From contig NZ_JAEANY010000003.1 in assembly GCF_016019885.1 (NCBI RefSeq), forward strand, positions 62,001-126,000: a stretch of DNA of 64,000 nucleotides. Direction: 5' to 3'. Each line of letters begins with the position of its first letter. The stretch's first letter is position 1. Positions 51,004 to 60,365 of this stretch are shown piece by piece. The DNA is from Aurantiacibacter sediminis (GTDB lineage: Bacteria > Pseudomonadota > Alphaproteobacteria > Sphingomonadales > Sphingomonadaceae). A program made the position numbers and the translations under genes. The notes under the pieces were generated by a model, which made no database searches, was not told the DNA's origin, and saw only the letters and a list, made by a program, of their open reading frames with translations.

Positions 51004-52145
51004 GCAAAAGCTGGACGGAAAAACTGTTTGGCGGTTTCCGCAAGACATCAGACCGCTTATCGGAGAATTTGTCAGCCGCCGTCGAGTCCGCCGAACCTGT
51101 TGTCGAGGATGAGGAGGTCGAGGAGGAGCCGGACACTGACCTTGAGCCGGAACCGGAACCCGAACCAACGCCAGAGCCCGATCCACTGCATGAAGCTGAG
51201 CCGGAGGTCTCGCCCGAACCTGCCTCAGCACCTGCTCCTCAGCCTGAACCCACGCCGGCAGCTTCCGCAGAGCCCGCTTCGATCGTTTCAAAGGTCGCAA
51301 CGACGATCCGTTCCACCCGGCTCGACGATACAACGCTCGACGAGATCGAAGATGCGCTAATTATTTCGGACCTCGGCCCGTCCGCCGCAGCGCGCATTCG
51401 CGACAAGCTCGCGGAGAAGCGCTTTGGCTCGGTCATTACGGAGCGCGAACTGAAAGAGGCCGTTGCCGACGAAATCGCCGCGATCCTGCGGCCCGTCGCC
51501 AAGCCGCTCGATATCACTGCCTTCCCCCGCCCGCAGGTCATCCTGGTCATCGGCGTGAATGGCAGCGGCAAGACCACCACCATCGCGAAACTCGGCCATT
51601 GGCTGATGGAAGACGATTACGAGGTGATGCTGGCAGCGGGCGACACTTTCCGCGCGGCAGCCATCGGCCAGCTCAAAATCTGGGCAGAGCGTATCGGTGC
51701 GCCGATCATGACCGGGCCGGAGGGCGGCGATCCCTCCGCCATCGTATTCGACGCAGTAAAGCGCGCGACCGAAATCGGTACCGATGCGCTAATTGTCGAC
51801 ACGGCAGGCCGCCTTCAGAACAAACGCGAGCTGATGGATGAGCTGGCGAAGATCCGCAAAGTGCTCGGCCGGCTGAACCCGGAGGCTCCGCACGACGTGC
51901 TGCTCGTGCTCGATGCGACGAACGGCCAGAACGCACTCAGCCAGATCGAGATTTTCAAGGAAGTCGCAGGCGTTACCGGCCTCATCATGACGAAGCTCGA
52001 CGGCACAGCGCGCGGCGGCGTGCTGGTCGCGGCGGCCGAGCAATATGGCCTGCCGATCCACGCCATCGGCGTTGGCGAAACGCTCGACGATTTGCGGCCT
52101 TTCGATCCAGACCTTGTGGCGCGCGTGATTGCAGGAGTGGCCTGA
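51000..52145 (+). CDS. ftsY: Signal recognition particle receptor FtsY
   Basis: GTPase that docks SRP-ribosome complexes at the membrane. 381 residues from a GTG start overlapping mtaB. The N-terminal A domain (about 25-95) is Glu/Pro-rich, a run of acidic PEPE-type repeats. The NG domain has GVNGSGKTTTIAKL (G1), DTAGRLQNKRELMDEL, and TKLDGTARGG. All GTPase motifs are intact. The next gene starts with the last base of the stop codon (TGATG). Confidence 0.96.
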   Translation: MSKSWTEKLFGGFRKTSDRLSENLSAAVESAEPVVEDEEVEEEPDTDLEPEPEPEPTPEPDPLHEAEPEVSPEPASAPAPQPEPTPAASAEPASIVSKVATTIRSTRLDDTTLDEIEDALIISDLGPSAAARIRDKLAEKRFGSVITERELKEAVADEIAAILRPVAKPLDITAFPRPQVILVIGVNGSGKTTTIAKLGHWLMEDDYEVMLAAGDTFRAAAIGQLKIWAERIGAPIMTGPEGGDPSAIVFDAVKRATEIGTDALIVDTAGRLQNKRELMDELAKIRKVLGRLNPEAPHDVLLVLDATNGQNALSQIEIFKEVAGVTGLIMTKLDGTARGGVLVAAAEQYGLPIHAIGVGETLDDLRPFDPDLVARVIAGVA

Positions 52146-52810
52146 TGACAGCAGAAACCCCGCAGCAAGCCGTCGCAAGCGAAAAGCCGAAAAGCGGCTG
52201 GCTCAATGTCGCAGTCGATTACGGGCCGCTGCTCGTATTTTTCCTGACTTACAAATTCTATTCGCCCGAAGACGGCACGGACACGGCAGCCGAAATCTTC
52301 GCCGTCATTCGCGGCACCGGCGCATTTATCGTCGCTGCCGTCATCGCGCTTGCAGTGAGCAAATGGCGGCTCGGCAAAGTCAGCCCGATGTTGTGGCTAT
52401 CGACAGCCATGATCGTGGGCTTCGGCGCGCTGACGATCTATTTCCAGGACGAACGCTTCATCCAGTGGAAGCCGACGATCATCTACGGGATTTTCGCCGT
52501 CGTGCTGCTGGTTGGTTATGCCAATGGCAAATCGCTGCTGAAGATCTTGCTGGAAGCCGCCTTCGAAGGCTTGAACGATGAAGGATGGCTCAAGCTTTCT
52601 CGCAATTGGGGCTTTTTTTTCATAGTGCTGGGCGCGCTGAATACGGTGCTTATTTTCGCAGTGAGCTTCGAAACGTGGCTCGGCATGAAGTTGTGGCTAT
52701 TCCTGCCGCTGACATTCGTCTTCACCTTCACGCAGGTGCCGATGCTGATGAAGCATGGTTTGAATGTGGAAGAGAACGACCCGTGCGACGACACGCCTCC
52801 ACCGGGCTGA
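52145..52810 (+). CDS. Septation/inner-membrane protein, YciB/IspZ family
   Basis: 221 residues with about six membrane segments. Family marks: NVAVDYGPLLVFFLTYKFY near the start, and IQWKPTIIYGIFAVVLL. YciB-like proteins affect envelope and septation in enterobacteria; their biochemical role is unclear. It overlaps ftsY by one base (TGATG), so it is translated from the dapF-mtaB-ftsY transcript. The end is a 25-residue acidic tail (EENDPCDDTPPPG). Confidence 0.88.
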   Translation: MTAETPQQAVASEKPKSGWLNVAVDYGPLLVFFLTYKFYSPEDGTDTAAEIFAVIRGTGAFIVAAVIALAVSKWRLGKVSPMLWLSTAMIVGFGALTIYFQDERFIQWKPTIIYGIFAVVLLVGYANGKSLLKILLEAAFEGLNDEGWLKLSRNWGFFFIVLGALNTVLIFAVSFETWLGMKLWLFLPLTFVFTFTQVPMLMKHGLNVEENDPCDDTPPPG

Positions 52811-52812
52811 AT

Positions 52813-52840
52813 TTGACGAATTGCACCAATGGTGTATTAG
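52813..52840 (+). promoter_or_regulatory. Promoter with operator-like palindrome in the spacer
   Basis: TTGACG (52813-52818), 16 bases, TATTAG (52835-52840). The spacer holds CACCAATGGTG (52824-52834), an 11-base inverted repeat. The predicted transcription start falls at about 52846, inside the 5' arm of a large hairpin. It would drive the coiled-coil gene at 52988. Confidence 0.5.
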
Positions 52841-52843
52841 AGC

Positions 52844-52899
52844 ATCAACACGGCGAGAGAGCGACGGTTTCAGCACCTCTGCTCCCTCGCTGTGTTGAT
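52844..52899 (+). ncRNA. Large near-perfect hairpin, leader or small RNA candidate
   Basis: ATCAACAC (52844-52851) pairs with GTGTTGAT (52892-52899), and the pairing continues inward through a G-T wobble, GCGAG/CTCGC, one mismatch and GAG/CTC, giving about 17 of 18 pairs with a 20-base loop. It starts near the predicted start of transcription, 88 bases before the next gene. No T-run follows, so it is not a normal terminator. Confidence 0.4.
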
Positions 52900-52987
52900 T
52901 CACAATCACAGCAGCATCCAAGCGAGCCAGTAGTCATTCTGCGCTCGTCGCGCTGTGTCGTCTGCATCTTTCAGTCAGGAGTTGGTT

Positions 52988-53281
52988 ATGAGCCAATCGG
53001 GAATACATATCGGCGACGTCCGCAAGCTTTTACATCGAGTGGTCGATGACTGGCGCCTCATAGAGCGCAAGGCAGTCCGAGACAGGCTGAGGGATTGCGA
53101 AGATCGGCTTGAGAAGCTGGAGTATCGGAGGGCTCAGTCCGGCACAGCCGACATGAAGGCGCGTCTGATAGAACAACGCGATCGATTCAGGAGCCGAATC
53201 GACGCCAGAAATGAGATGCTCGATGAGGCGCACAGGCAAATGGCCGAATTCATCGACAACAGCGAGGCCAACGCAAATTAG
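52988..53281 (+). CDS. Small coiled-coil protein of unknown function
   Basis: 97 residues, rich in Arg, Glu and Asp with heptad-like spacing (RDRLRDCEDRLEKLEYRR and RLIEQRDRFRSRIDARNEM), so probably a helical coiled coil. ATG 52988 has AGGAG 7 bases upstream; the longer GTG frame from 52955 is less likely. No family named. It is preceded by a promoter with an internal palindrome and a large leader hairpin, and is followed by the convergent kup gene 9 bases away. Confidence 0.65.
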   Translation: MSQSGIHIGDVRKLLHRVVDDWRLIERKAVRDRLRDCEDRLEKLEYRRAQSGTADMKARLIEQRDRFRSRIDARNEMLDEAHRQMAEFIDNSEANAN

Positions 53282-53290
53282 CGCTTACGC

Positions 53291-55183
53291 CTAAATCTCC
53301 ACCTGGCTCCCCAGCTCGACCACACGGTTGGTGGGGAGCCGGAAGAATTCCATCGGCGTGGCTGCGTTGCGCATCATCCATGCGAACAGCTTCTCTCGCC
53401 ACACGGCCATGCCGGGCTTGTCTGCAGTCAGCAGTGTCTGGCGGCTGAGGAAAAAGCTGGTCTTCATCATATTGAACGGACCGCCGCACATCTCTCGGCT
53501 GGCGAGCGCTTTGGGCACGTCGGTCTCTTCCATGAAGCCATAATGCAGGATGACGCGGAAGAAGCCATCGCCGAGTTCCATGATCTCGCATCGCTCCGAC
53601 GGGTCGACATAGGGAACGTCCGCGATATCGACTGTCAGCACCACTATGCGTTCATGCAGCACCTTATTGTGCTTGATATTGTGAAGCAGCGCAGAGGGTG
53701 TGCCACTGCTGCCCGAATTCATAAAGATCGCCGTGCCTTCGACCCGCGCACTGCTGGACCGCGCGGATTTGGCAAAGATATCGAGCGGCAAGCTCATTTC
53801 CGTCATGCGTTCGCGCATGAGCTTGCGGCCTTTCGCCCATGTGGTGAGAATGGTGAAGGCAATCGCGCCCACCAGTAGCGGGAACCAGCCGCCATCGGGC
53901 ACCTTGGTGAGGTTGGCCGCGAAATAGGCGCCGTCGACAATCAGGAAGACCAGCACCACCGGGATAGCGATCCACTTTGGCCATTTCCAAACGCCGATAA
54001 AGAGCACCGCCATCAGCAAAGTGTCAATGGTGACTGCGCCCGTCACCGCGATCCCATAGGCGCTGGCGAGGTTGGACGAGTTCTGGAACGTCAGGACAAG
54101 GATGATGACCGCAACCATCAGCGCCCAATTGATCACCGGGATATAGATCTGGCCGGAATGCTCGTCCGAAGTGTGGCGGATGGAAAGGCGCGGCACGAAG
54201 CCCAGCTGGATCGCCTGGTGCGTAATGCTGAACGCGCCGGAAATAACCGCCTGGCTGGCGATAAAGGTCGCGCAGGTGGCGAGGATCACCAGCGGCAGGC
54301 GATAAGCCTCATCCGCCAGGAAGAAGAACGGGTTCATGATCGCCTGCTCGGCCGCTTCGGTCGGCAGGCCCATGATCATCGCGCCCTGGCCGAAATAGTT
54401 CAGCAGCAGGCACGGCATGACAAAGCCGAACCAGCTCAGCTTCATCGGGCCGCGACCGAAATGACCCATATCTGAATACAGCGCCTCGGCGCCCGTCACC
54501 GCCAGCACGACCGAGCCGAGCGCGAGGAAAGCAAACCATTTGTCGGTGATGAAAAACTGGATCGCGTACCACGGGTTCAGCGCCCAGAGGATTTCCGGAG
54601 TGTTGAAAATCTGGCCGATGCCCAGCACCGCAATCACTGTGAAATAGATAATCATCACAGGCGCGAACAGCGCGCCCACCTTTGCCGTGCCGCGCTGCTG
54701 CAACACGAACAGGCAGACGAGCAGAACAAGCGCGATGGGAATGACATACGGCTGCAGGCCCTGGTCCACCACCGTCAGCCCTTCCACCGCAGACAGCACC
54801 GAAATGGCGGGCGTAATCATGCTGTCGCCGTAGAAAAGCGCCGTCGCGAAAACGCCAAGCAACACAATCAGCCAGCCATATTTGGTCTTGCCGATATTGC
54901 GGGAAAGCAGTGCCACCAGCGCAAGGCTGCCGCCCTGCCCGTTATTATCGGCGCGCATCAGGATGGAGACATATTGGATCGCCACCACCAGCGTCATGGA
55001 CCAGAAGATTAGGCTGACAACGCCAAGAATGTGCAGATCGTCAATCGGCAGCGTGTGCGCGCCGCGGAACGTCTCGCGAAAGGCGTAAAGCGGGCTGGTG
55101 CCGATATCGCCGAAAACGATACCGATCGCGCCGGCAGCAAGCTTCAGCTTGGCGGAATCGGTTTTATTCTCGGTTTGGCTCAT
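53291..55183 (-). CDS. kup: Low-affinity potassium transporter Kup
   Basis: 630 residues with about 12 membrane segments and a C-terminal soluble part. N-terminal [19 protein letters not shown] is the Kup family signature, with [18 protein letters not shown] and later TAFNSS-type loops. Transports K+ with protons. Standalone gene with its own start; the ccm operon lies upstream on the same strand but ends 117 bases before kup. Confidence 0.95.
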   Translation of the reverse strand: MSQTENKTDSAKLKLAAGAIGIVFGDIGTSPLYAFRETFRGAHTLPIDDLHILGVVSLIFWSMTLVVAIQYVSILMRADNNGQGGSLALVALLSRNIGKTKYGWLIVLLGVFATALFYGDSMITPAISVLSAVEGLTVVDQGLQPYVIPIALVLLVCLFVLQQRGTAKVGALFAPVMIIYFTVIAVLGIGQIFNTPEILWALNPWYAIQFFITDKWFAFLALGSVVLAVTGAEALYSDMGHFGRGPMKLSWFGFVMPCLLLNYFGQGAMIMGLPTEAAEQAIMNPFFFLADEAYRLPLVILATCATFIASQAVISGAFSITHQAIQLGFVPRLSIRHTSDEHSGQIYIPVINWALMVAVIILVLTFQNSSNLASAYGIAVTGAVTIDTLLMAVLFIGVWKWPKWIAIPVVLVFLIVDGAYFAANLTKVPDGGWFPLLVGAIAFTILTTWAKGRKLMRERMTEMSLPLDIFAKSARSSSARVEGTAIFMNSGSSGTPSALLHNIKHNKVLHERIVVLTVDIADVPYVDPSERCEIMELGDGFFRVILHYGFMEETDVPKALASREMCGGPFNMMKTSFFLSRQTLLTADKPGMAVWREKLFAWMMRNAATPMEFFRLPTNRVVELGSQVEI

Positions 55184-55300
55184 ATGGATTCAGGCCTGAT
55201 CAACGGCTTTTGCCCAATGTGACTTTTCGCCCCCGTCCGGCGAAGCGCGCCCACTAGCAGCGTGTGGCGAGCGCGGCAATGCTGCGGCGCATATATGTCC

Positions 55301-55966
55301 CTATTCCGTCGGCGGCGCAGAATGCTGCGCGGGCAATCCGCCCATCGCGCCGAGCATGCCGTCAATGCGTTCAAGCCGCTCACCCAGAGCCGCGCGGCCG
55401 GGCGCACCTTCCGGCGCAGCATCATAAGCACCGCGCCAGATTTGCTGTGCTTCTGCCAAACGTCCCTGCCGAACCAGTGACACACCAAGGAAATAGCTGG
55501 GCGCGACATGGTCGGGCTTCACCATGCGAGCCTGGTTGTAAGCGTAGAGCGCAGGGGCGGTCAGCACGCCATCGGCATGCTCGGCCAGCGCATTCCCCAG
55601 TGCAATCCACGCTTCGAAATCACCGGCATTGGCGCTGGTGATGCCGGAAAGGATTGTCGCTGCCTCGCTATAGCGTCCGCGCGCCGCATAAGCGTCTGCC
55701 TGGTACATGGCATCGGCCCGGCTGCGCTCATTATCGCCGATAAATTCGCGGCGCGCGCCGACAATATCATATTGCCCCGCATCCGGCCCCGCAGCGGCCT
55801 CTTTCGGTGCTGAAGCCATGTCGGGGCTCGCTTGAACAGCATAGCCGACCAGACCGAAAGTGAGCGCTGCGGCAAGGCTTGCCCAGACCGACCTGCCAGG
55901 GCGAAAAATCAGAACCGCCAAAGCAAAGCAAATGACAGCGAGCGCGATCGCAGTGACCCAGGTCAT
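55301..55966 (-). CDS. ccmI: TPR protein, short CcmI-like cytochrome c maturation factor
   Basis: 221 residues. Two N-terminal membrane segments (ALAVICFALAVLIF and SLAAALTFGLVGYAV), then TPR-like repeats (ADAMYQADAYAARGRYSEAATIL and YFLGVSLVRQGRLAEAQQIW). CcmI chaperones apocytochrome c; full-length forms have about 400 residues, so this is a short version. Start ATG 55966 overlaps the ccmH stop by four bases. It is the last gene of the ccm operon. Confidence 0.8.
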   Translation of the reverse strand: MTWVTAIALAVICFALAVLIFRPGRSVWASLAAALTFGLVGYAVQASPDMASAPKEAAAGPDAGQYDIVGARREFIGDNERSRADAMYQADAYAARGRYSEAATILSGITSANAGDFEAWIALGNALAEHADGVLTAPALYAYNQARMVKPDHVAPSYFLGVSLVRQGRLAEAQQIWRGAYDAAPEGAPGRAALGERLERIDGMLGAMGGLPAQHSAPPTE

Positions 55967-56388
55967 GCGCGCGCCTTCCCGACCCGGCGCACGAGTACCG
56001 CAATGGCGATGAGGACGAGTAGGCCCGGCAGGACGAATAACGGCCAAGTCGTGGCGCTAATTTCCGGCTCATAACTGATATAATCGCCATAGCGCGAAAT
56101 CAGATAGGCGCGGACTTCCTCCGGGCTTTCTCCGCCGGCAAGGCGCGTGCGGACCTGGTGTCGCATATCGCCTGCCACGGGCGCATCGCTATCGGCGATG
56201 GACTGGCTCTGGCACTGCAGGCAGCGCAGCGTATACATCAACTCGCGCGCGGTCTCCTCCAGTTCGGGATCATCGAGCTGGGTATAGGCATAGGGCGCAG
56301 GCGGCATGTTGGACTGCGCGGCGAGTGGTGAGGCCATGCCAGAGAGAGTCAAGATTACGAATGCGAATAGCTGCGCAATGCGTTTCAC
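55963..56388 (-). CDS. ccmH: Cytochrome c maturation protein CcmH
   Basis: Periplasmic membrane-anchored thioredoxin-like protein that reduces apocytochrome c for heme attachment. 141 residues: signal peptide, then the redox motif LRCLQCQSQSIADSDAP near residue 53, then one C-terminal membrane segment (WPLFVLPGLLVLIAIAVLV). It overlaps ccmI and ccmG by four bases on either side. All residues expected for CcmH are intact. Confidence 0.95.
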   Translation of the reverse strand: MKRIAQLFAFVILTLSGMASPLAAQSNMPPAPYAYTQLDDPELEETARELMYTLRCLQCQSQSIADSDAPVAGDMRHQVRTRLAGGESPEEVRAYLISRYGDYISYEPEISATTWPLFVLPGLLVLIAIAVLVRRVGKARA

Positions 56389-56927
56389 GATCCGCTCCCC
56401 GCTTTGCGTAATTCTTCCATCAGTACTGGGATGTCACCCTCGGCGACTATGCCGATATGCTGGTAAGTAATGCGACCGCTGCCATCGACGACAAAGGTTT
56501 CGGGCACGCCTGATGCGCCAAGCGCGAACTGAATTTCGGAAATGTCATCGCGCCCGATGCGGGTGAAAGGATTGCCGTAAGCGCTCAGGAAACGCGCGAC
56601 GTCTTCCTCTCTGTCCCGCAGGGCAATCGCATGGATAGTTGCTCCTTGCCGCTCAAGCGCTTCGAGCTGCGGCGCTTCTACCCGGCACGGGATGCACCAA
56701 CTACCGAAGAGGTTGAGCAGCGCAGGCTCTCCATTGGCGAAATCGGCGGAGGAAAGGCCCGGTCGATCTGCGAAAGCCGGCTCGAGGTCGAATTCGGGGA
56801 TCTGCTCGCCCACCATGGCGCTGCGCACAAATTCATCCTTGGGCTGGGACAATTGATACGCGAACAGCGCGAACAGCGACCCGGCGATGGCGACGATGAT
56901 CCAGAGCGTGATGCGCAGCTGCTTCAT
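56385..56927 (-). CDS. ccmG: Thiol:disulfide interchange protein CcmG/DsbE
   Basis: Membrane-anchored periplasmic thioredoxin that delivers reductant to apocytochrome c or CcmH. 180 residues: one N-terminal anchor, then the redox motif WCIPCRVEAPQLEAL near residue 77 and a cis-Pro region VPETFVVDGSG. It overlaps ccmF (upstream) by four bases and ccmH (downstream) by four bases. Confidence 0.95.
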   Translation of the reverse strand: MKQLRITLWIIVAIAGSLFALFAYQLSQPKDEFVRSAMVGEQIPEFDLEPAFADRPGLSSADFANGEPALLNLFGSWCIPCRVEAPQLEALERQGATIHAIALRDREEDVARFLSAYGNPFTRIGRDDISEIQFALGASGVPETFVVDGSGRITYQHIGIVAEGDIPVLMEELRKAGSGS

Positions 56928-58882
56928 GCGAGCGCCCCTTCGGGCAATTCCTCGTCCACCTTTTCACCGGATGCCTGTTGCCGGCGACGGCGAACATCGC
57001 CCACCACGCGGCCGACAAGCGACAGGGTCCCGCCCAGAGCAATCAGCAATCCGCCATACCAGATGAATGTCACAAATGGCTTCCACCAGAGGCGCAGCTG
57101 CCAGCGGCCATCATCGCCCTGATTGCCCACAGCGACATAGAGCTGGCCATTCCAGCGCGTCAGCAGAGCGACTTCGCTCGTCTGCATCGTGGGAGTCCAG
57201 AAATTACGCGATTGCGGGCGCGCCTCCTGCGCGGCGCCGCCTTCGTAGGACATCAGTAAATTGGCCTGCATCGCCGTCCAATTGGGCCCGGCGACCGCGT
57301 TCACGGTCTGCAACTGGCCGGTCCAAGGGCCGACTTCGATGACATCGCCGATATTCGCAGCGACCAGCCGTTCTTCCTGGAAAGCGGTGTCCGCCGACAT
57401 TCCGAAAATGGCGACCGCGATGCCGAAATGGGCGATGCACATGCCCCAGATGGTAAGCGGCGTACGGCCCAGCGCGCGGCCAAAGAGCGGCGCAAAGCTT
57501 GCCACCGCAAGACCGGCGGCCAGCACGAGGCCAAGGAATGGAAGCAGGCCGATATTGTCGAAGAAAAGCGAACAGGCGAGCACCGCCACCATGACCACGC
57601 CGACGATCGCAAGCGGTTTTGTGAGTCGCCCCGCCCTGTCATTGCGCCAGCGCAGAAGCGGGCCGACCATCAGCACCAGCATCATCGGCAGGAAGAAAAT
57701 CGCGCTCACCGGATTGAAATAAGGCGGGCCGACCGAGACGCGGACATCGAACGCTTCTGTAAAAAGCGGATAGAGCGTGCCGATCAGCACGACGCCGAGG
57801 ATCGCTGTGAGGCCGATATTGTTGACCACCAGAGCGCCTTCACGGCTGAGCGCGCTAAACCGTTCGCCTTCCGCAATCGTGTTGGCGCGCAGGGCAAAGA
57901 GCACCAGTGCTCCGCCGATATAGAGCACCAGAAGTGCAAGGATGAAGCTGCCGCGCTGAGGGTCCACAGCGAAGGCGTGGACGCTCGTCAAAATGCCCGA
58001 TCGCACAAGGAATGTACCCACCATGCTCATGGAGAAAGCAATCACGCCGAGCATGATGGTCCATGTGCGCAAAGCATCACGCGCCGCGAGCACGCTTGCC
58101 GAATGCAGCAGAGCGGTCGCAGCCAGCCATGGCATAAGCGAAGCATTCTCCACCGGATCCCAGAACCACCAGCCGCCCCAGCCGAGCTCGTAATACGCCC
58201 AGTAGGAACCTGCGGTGATGCCGACGGTGAGGAAAATCCACGCTGCCAGCACCCAAGGCCGCATTACGCGGGCGAAATCTGGAGTCACATTGCGCGTCAA
58301 CAGAGCCGCAAGCGCGAAGCTGAAAGCAATCGAAAGGCCGACATAGCCGATGTAAAGCGTGGGCGGATGGAAGGCCAGGCCGACATCCTGCAGCAGCGGG
58401 TTAAGGCCATTGCCTTCCGGCGGGATCTCCACCAGCCGCTCAAACGGGTTGGAGCTGAGCAGCAGGAAGGCATAGAATCCCAAACCGACGAAGGCCTGCG
58501 CAGCCAGCGTCGCCATCATCGTCTTTTCGGGCAGGCGCCGCTCGATCAGCGCAATCGCACCGCCAGCCAGCGCCATGACGGTGATCCACAGCAACATGGA
58601 ACCTTCATGATTGCCCCAGGCGCCCGACAGCTTGAAAATCATCGGCTTCATCGAATGCGAATTGGTCGCAACCAGCTTCACCGAGAGGTCGGTAACCGCA
58701 AAAGCGTAGAGCAATGCGCCGAAGGCTACGGTGCAGAGAAACGCCTGCAATGCAGCCGCTGGCCGAGCGAGCGCGGCAATTTCTGCAGTTTCGGTTCGCG
58801 ATCCCACGAGACCTGCGAACAATTGCAGCAAAGCCAGGGCAGCTGCCAGCCAGAGGGCTGCAAGGCCGATTTCAGGTATCAC
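56924..58882 (-). CDS. ccmF: Heme lyase subunit CcmF
   Basis: Large membrane protein that, with CcmH/I, joins heme to apocytochrome c. 652 residues with about 15 membrane segments. The WWD domain WGGWWFWDPVENASLMPW is in the middle, with conserved His-bearing loops around it (AWGNHEGSM near residue 90). It starts four bases inside the ccmE stop and overlaps ccmG. Confidence 0.96.
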   Translation of the reverse strand: MIPEIGLAALWLAAALALLQLFAGLVGSRTETAEIAALARPAAALQAFLCTVAFGALLYAFAVTDLSVKLVATNSHSMKPMIFKLSGAWGNHEGSMLLWITVMALAGGAIALIERRLPEKTMMATLAAQAFVGLGFYAFLLLSSNPFERLVEIPPEGNGLNPLLQDVGLAFHPPTLYIGYVGLSIAFSFALAALLTRNVTPDFARVMRPWVLAAWIFLTVGITAGSYWAYYELGWGGWWFWDPVENASLMPWLAATALLHSASVLAARDALRTWTIMLGVIAFSMSMVGTFLVRSGILTSVHAFAVDPQRGSFILALLVLYIGGALVLFALRANTIAEGERFSALSREGALVVNNIGLTAILGVVLIGTLYPLFTEAFDVRVSVGPPYFNPVSAIFFLPMMLVLMVGPLLRWRNDRAGRLTKPLAIVGVVMVAVLACSLFFDNIGLLPFLGLVLAAGLAVASFAPLFGRALGRTPLTIWGMCIAHFGIAVAIFGMSADTAFQEERLVAANIGDVIEVGPWTGQLQTVNAVAGPNWTAMQANLLMSYEGGAAQEARPQSRNFWTPTMQTSEVALLTRWNGQLYVAVGNQGDDGRWQLRLWWKPFVTFIWYGGLLIALGGTLSLVGRVVGDVRRRRQQASGEKVDEELPEGALA

Positions 58883-59367
58883 TGACCGGTGCCCGCCACG
58901 CTGTCCTGCAATTCGGCGCGCATTTCCTCGCTGCTCATGCCTTCAAGCTCGCGCGGCATGTAATTCTCATCATGCTTGGCGAGCAGCGTATCGGCCACGA
59001 AAACGCCGTCTGTATTCAACCGGCCATCCGCCACCACGCCGGACCCTTCGACGAAGAGATCGGGCTTGATCCCAGTATAGACCGCCTGCACCCGCTCGCC
59101 ATCGCCGGCGACGACGAATTCGACGGTGACCCCGTCTTCCTGCATCTGCATGGAGCCCTGCTCCACCATGCCGCCAAGCCGAATTGCCTGCCCCGGCTCG
59201 GGCGGATTGGCGGCGATATCGGCGGGCATGTAGAAATAATTCGCCTGATCGCGCAGCGCGACCATCGCAAGGAGCGTCGCGCCGATCAGCGCGGCGACAG
59301 CGAGAACAATCAGCACAAGTCGCTGATGCTTGGGTTTCAGACCGCCTCTGGCGCCGTCAGCACTCAT
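58879..59367 (-). CDS. ccmE: Heme chaperone CcmE
   Basis: Holds heme covalently on a His and passes it to CcmF. 162 residues: one N-terminal anchor (about 17-37), OB-fold body, and the heme-binding motif KHDENYMP with His132 and Tyr136 near the C-terminus. It overlaps ccmD and ccmF by four bases each. Confidence 0.95.
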   Translation of the reverse strand: MSADGARGGLKPKHQRLVLIVLAVAALIGATLLAMVALRDQANYFYMPADIAANPPEPGQAIRLGGMVEQGSMQMQEDGVTVEFVVAGDGERVQAVYTGIKPDLFVEGSGVVADGRLNTDGVFVADTLLAKHDENYMPRELEGMSSEEMRAELQDSVAGTGQ

Positions 59368-59504
59368 TTGCCTTTTACCTTGTCCCTGCGCGCTTCAGCC
59401 TTGCGCATCGTGAGCCAGCTCTGGCCGACCAGCAGCAGCGTCGCGATGATGGTGACCGCAAACGCAGCGTAAACGAATAGCATCTGGTCGAGCGATTCTC
59501 TCAC
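59364..59504 (-). CDS. ccmD: Heme exporter protein CcmD, very short gene
   Basis: 46 residues from GTG 59504. One membrane segment (LFVYAAFAVTIIATLLLVG, residues 9-27) followed by a basic cytoplasmic tail (MRKAEARRDKVKGK). The start overlaps the ccmC stop (GTGA) and its stop overlaps the ccmE start (ATGA), the exact CcmD position. CcmD helps release holo-CcmE from CcmABC. Annotation programs with a length cut-off would miss it. Confidence 0.88.
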   Translation of the reverse strand: MRESLDQMLFVYAAFAVTIIATLLLVGQSWLTMRKAEARRDKVKGK

Positions 59505-60247
59505 GCCGTTGCTCCTTCGGTGGTAAACTCCGCCTTCTGAGCCTTGCGCCGCAAGCGGGCCTCCGCCTGTACCTCGGCCAAAATAGTGCGCATCCGGGCG
59601 AGGACAACACCGCCGAACAGCAGTGAAAAGCCCAGAACGGCGATCAGCAGAGGCGTAAGAAACACCCCGTCAATCGAACTACCGCCAGTCGTGATGCTAG
59701 GCGGCTGGTGCAGCGAGTTCCACCACACCACCGAGCGATTGATGATCGGCACATTAATCGCGCCCACCAGGCCGAAGATCGCAGCGATACGGCTGGACTG
59801 CCCTTCCCGCGCCAGCGAGCCGGAGAGCGCGATATAGCCGAAATACAGAAACAGCAGGACGAGCATGGAAGTAAGCCGACCGTCCCACACCCACCAGGTG
59901 CCCCATGTGGGGCGGCCCCAGATGGACCCGGTGACAAGGCAGATGAAAGTGAAGACTGCGCCCGGCACAGCCGCCGCGCGCGCTGCAATCGCCGCCAGCG
60001 GATGCCGCCATACAAGCTCTACAAGGCTGGCAATCGCAATCGCCGTCCATCCACCCATGCCGAGCCATGCAGCGGGCACGTGCACGAACAGGATGCGCAC
60101 GGTATCGCCCATCAGACGATCGGGCGGGACGTTGTAAAAGCCCCATAGAAGGGCGACGCCGGTGACCAAGAGCCCGGACACGAGCAGCAGCGGCGTCAGC
60201 CACTTGGCGATCCGCAAAAAGCGGGCTGGATTGGCGTAGAGATGCAT
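59501..60247 (-). CDS. ccmC: Heme exporter/transfer protein CcmC
   Basis: Membrane protein with six segments that loads heme onto CcmE. 248 residues with the WWD motif WGRPTWGTWWVWDGRLTS near the middle and His residues before and after. It is the first gene of the operon here; ccmA and ccmB, which usually precede it, are not in the window, and the next gene upstream is unrelated. Confidence 0.95.
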   Translation of the reverse strand: MHLYANPARFLRIAKWLTPLLLVSGLLVTGVALLWGFYNVPPDRLMGDTVRILFVHVPAAWLGMGGWTAIAIASLVELVWRHPLAAIAARAAAVPGAVFTFICLVTGSIWGRPTWGTWWVWDGRLTSMLVLLFLYFGYIALSGSLAREGQSSRIAAIFGLVGAINVPIINRSVVWWNSLHQPPSITTGGSSIDGVFLTPLLIAVLGFSLLFGGVVLARMRTILAEVQAEARLRRKAQKAEFTTEGATA

Positions 60248-60365
60248 GTGTCGTCAGTTACGATCCGTTGCCTGCATCAATGGCACTTGCAACGCGCGGC
60301 GGCAAGCCAAACCAAAGACCGTCTCCGAGGAATTTTACCGTCCAAGTGCCCAGACGGCTGGACAA

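Noticed and set aside
52844-52899. Hairpin as intrinsic terminator of the ftsY operon
   Set aside because: No T-run follows on either strand, and it begins exactly where a new promoter predicts its transcript start.
57428-58885. 485-codon open frame on the plus strand opposite ccmF
   Set aside because: Rich in His, Arg, Gln and Asp from the complement of a membrane-protein gene. No motif; ccmF on the other strand is certain.
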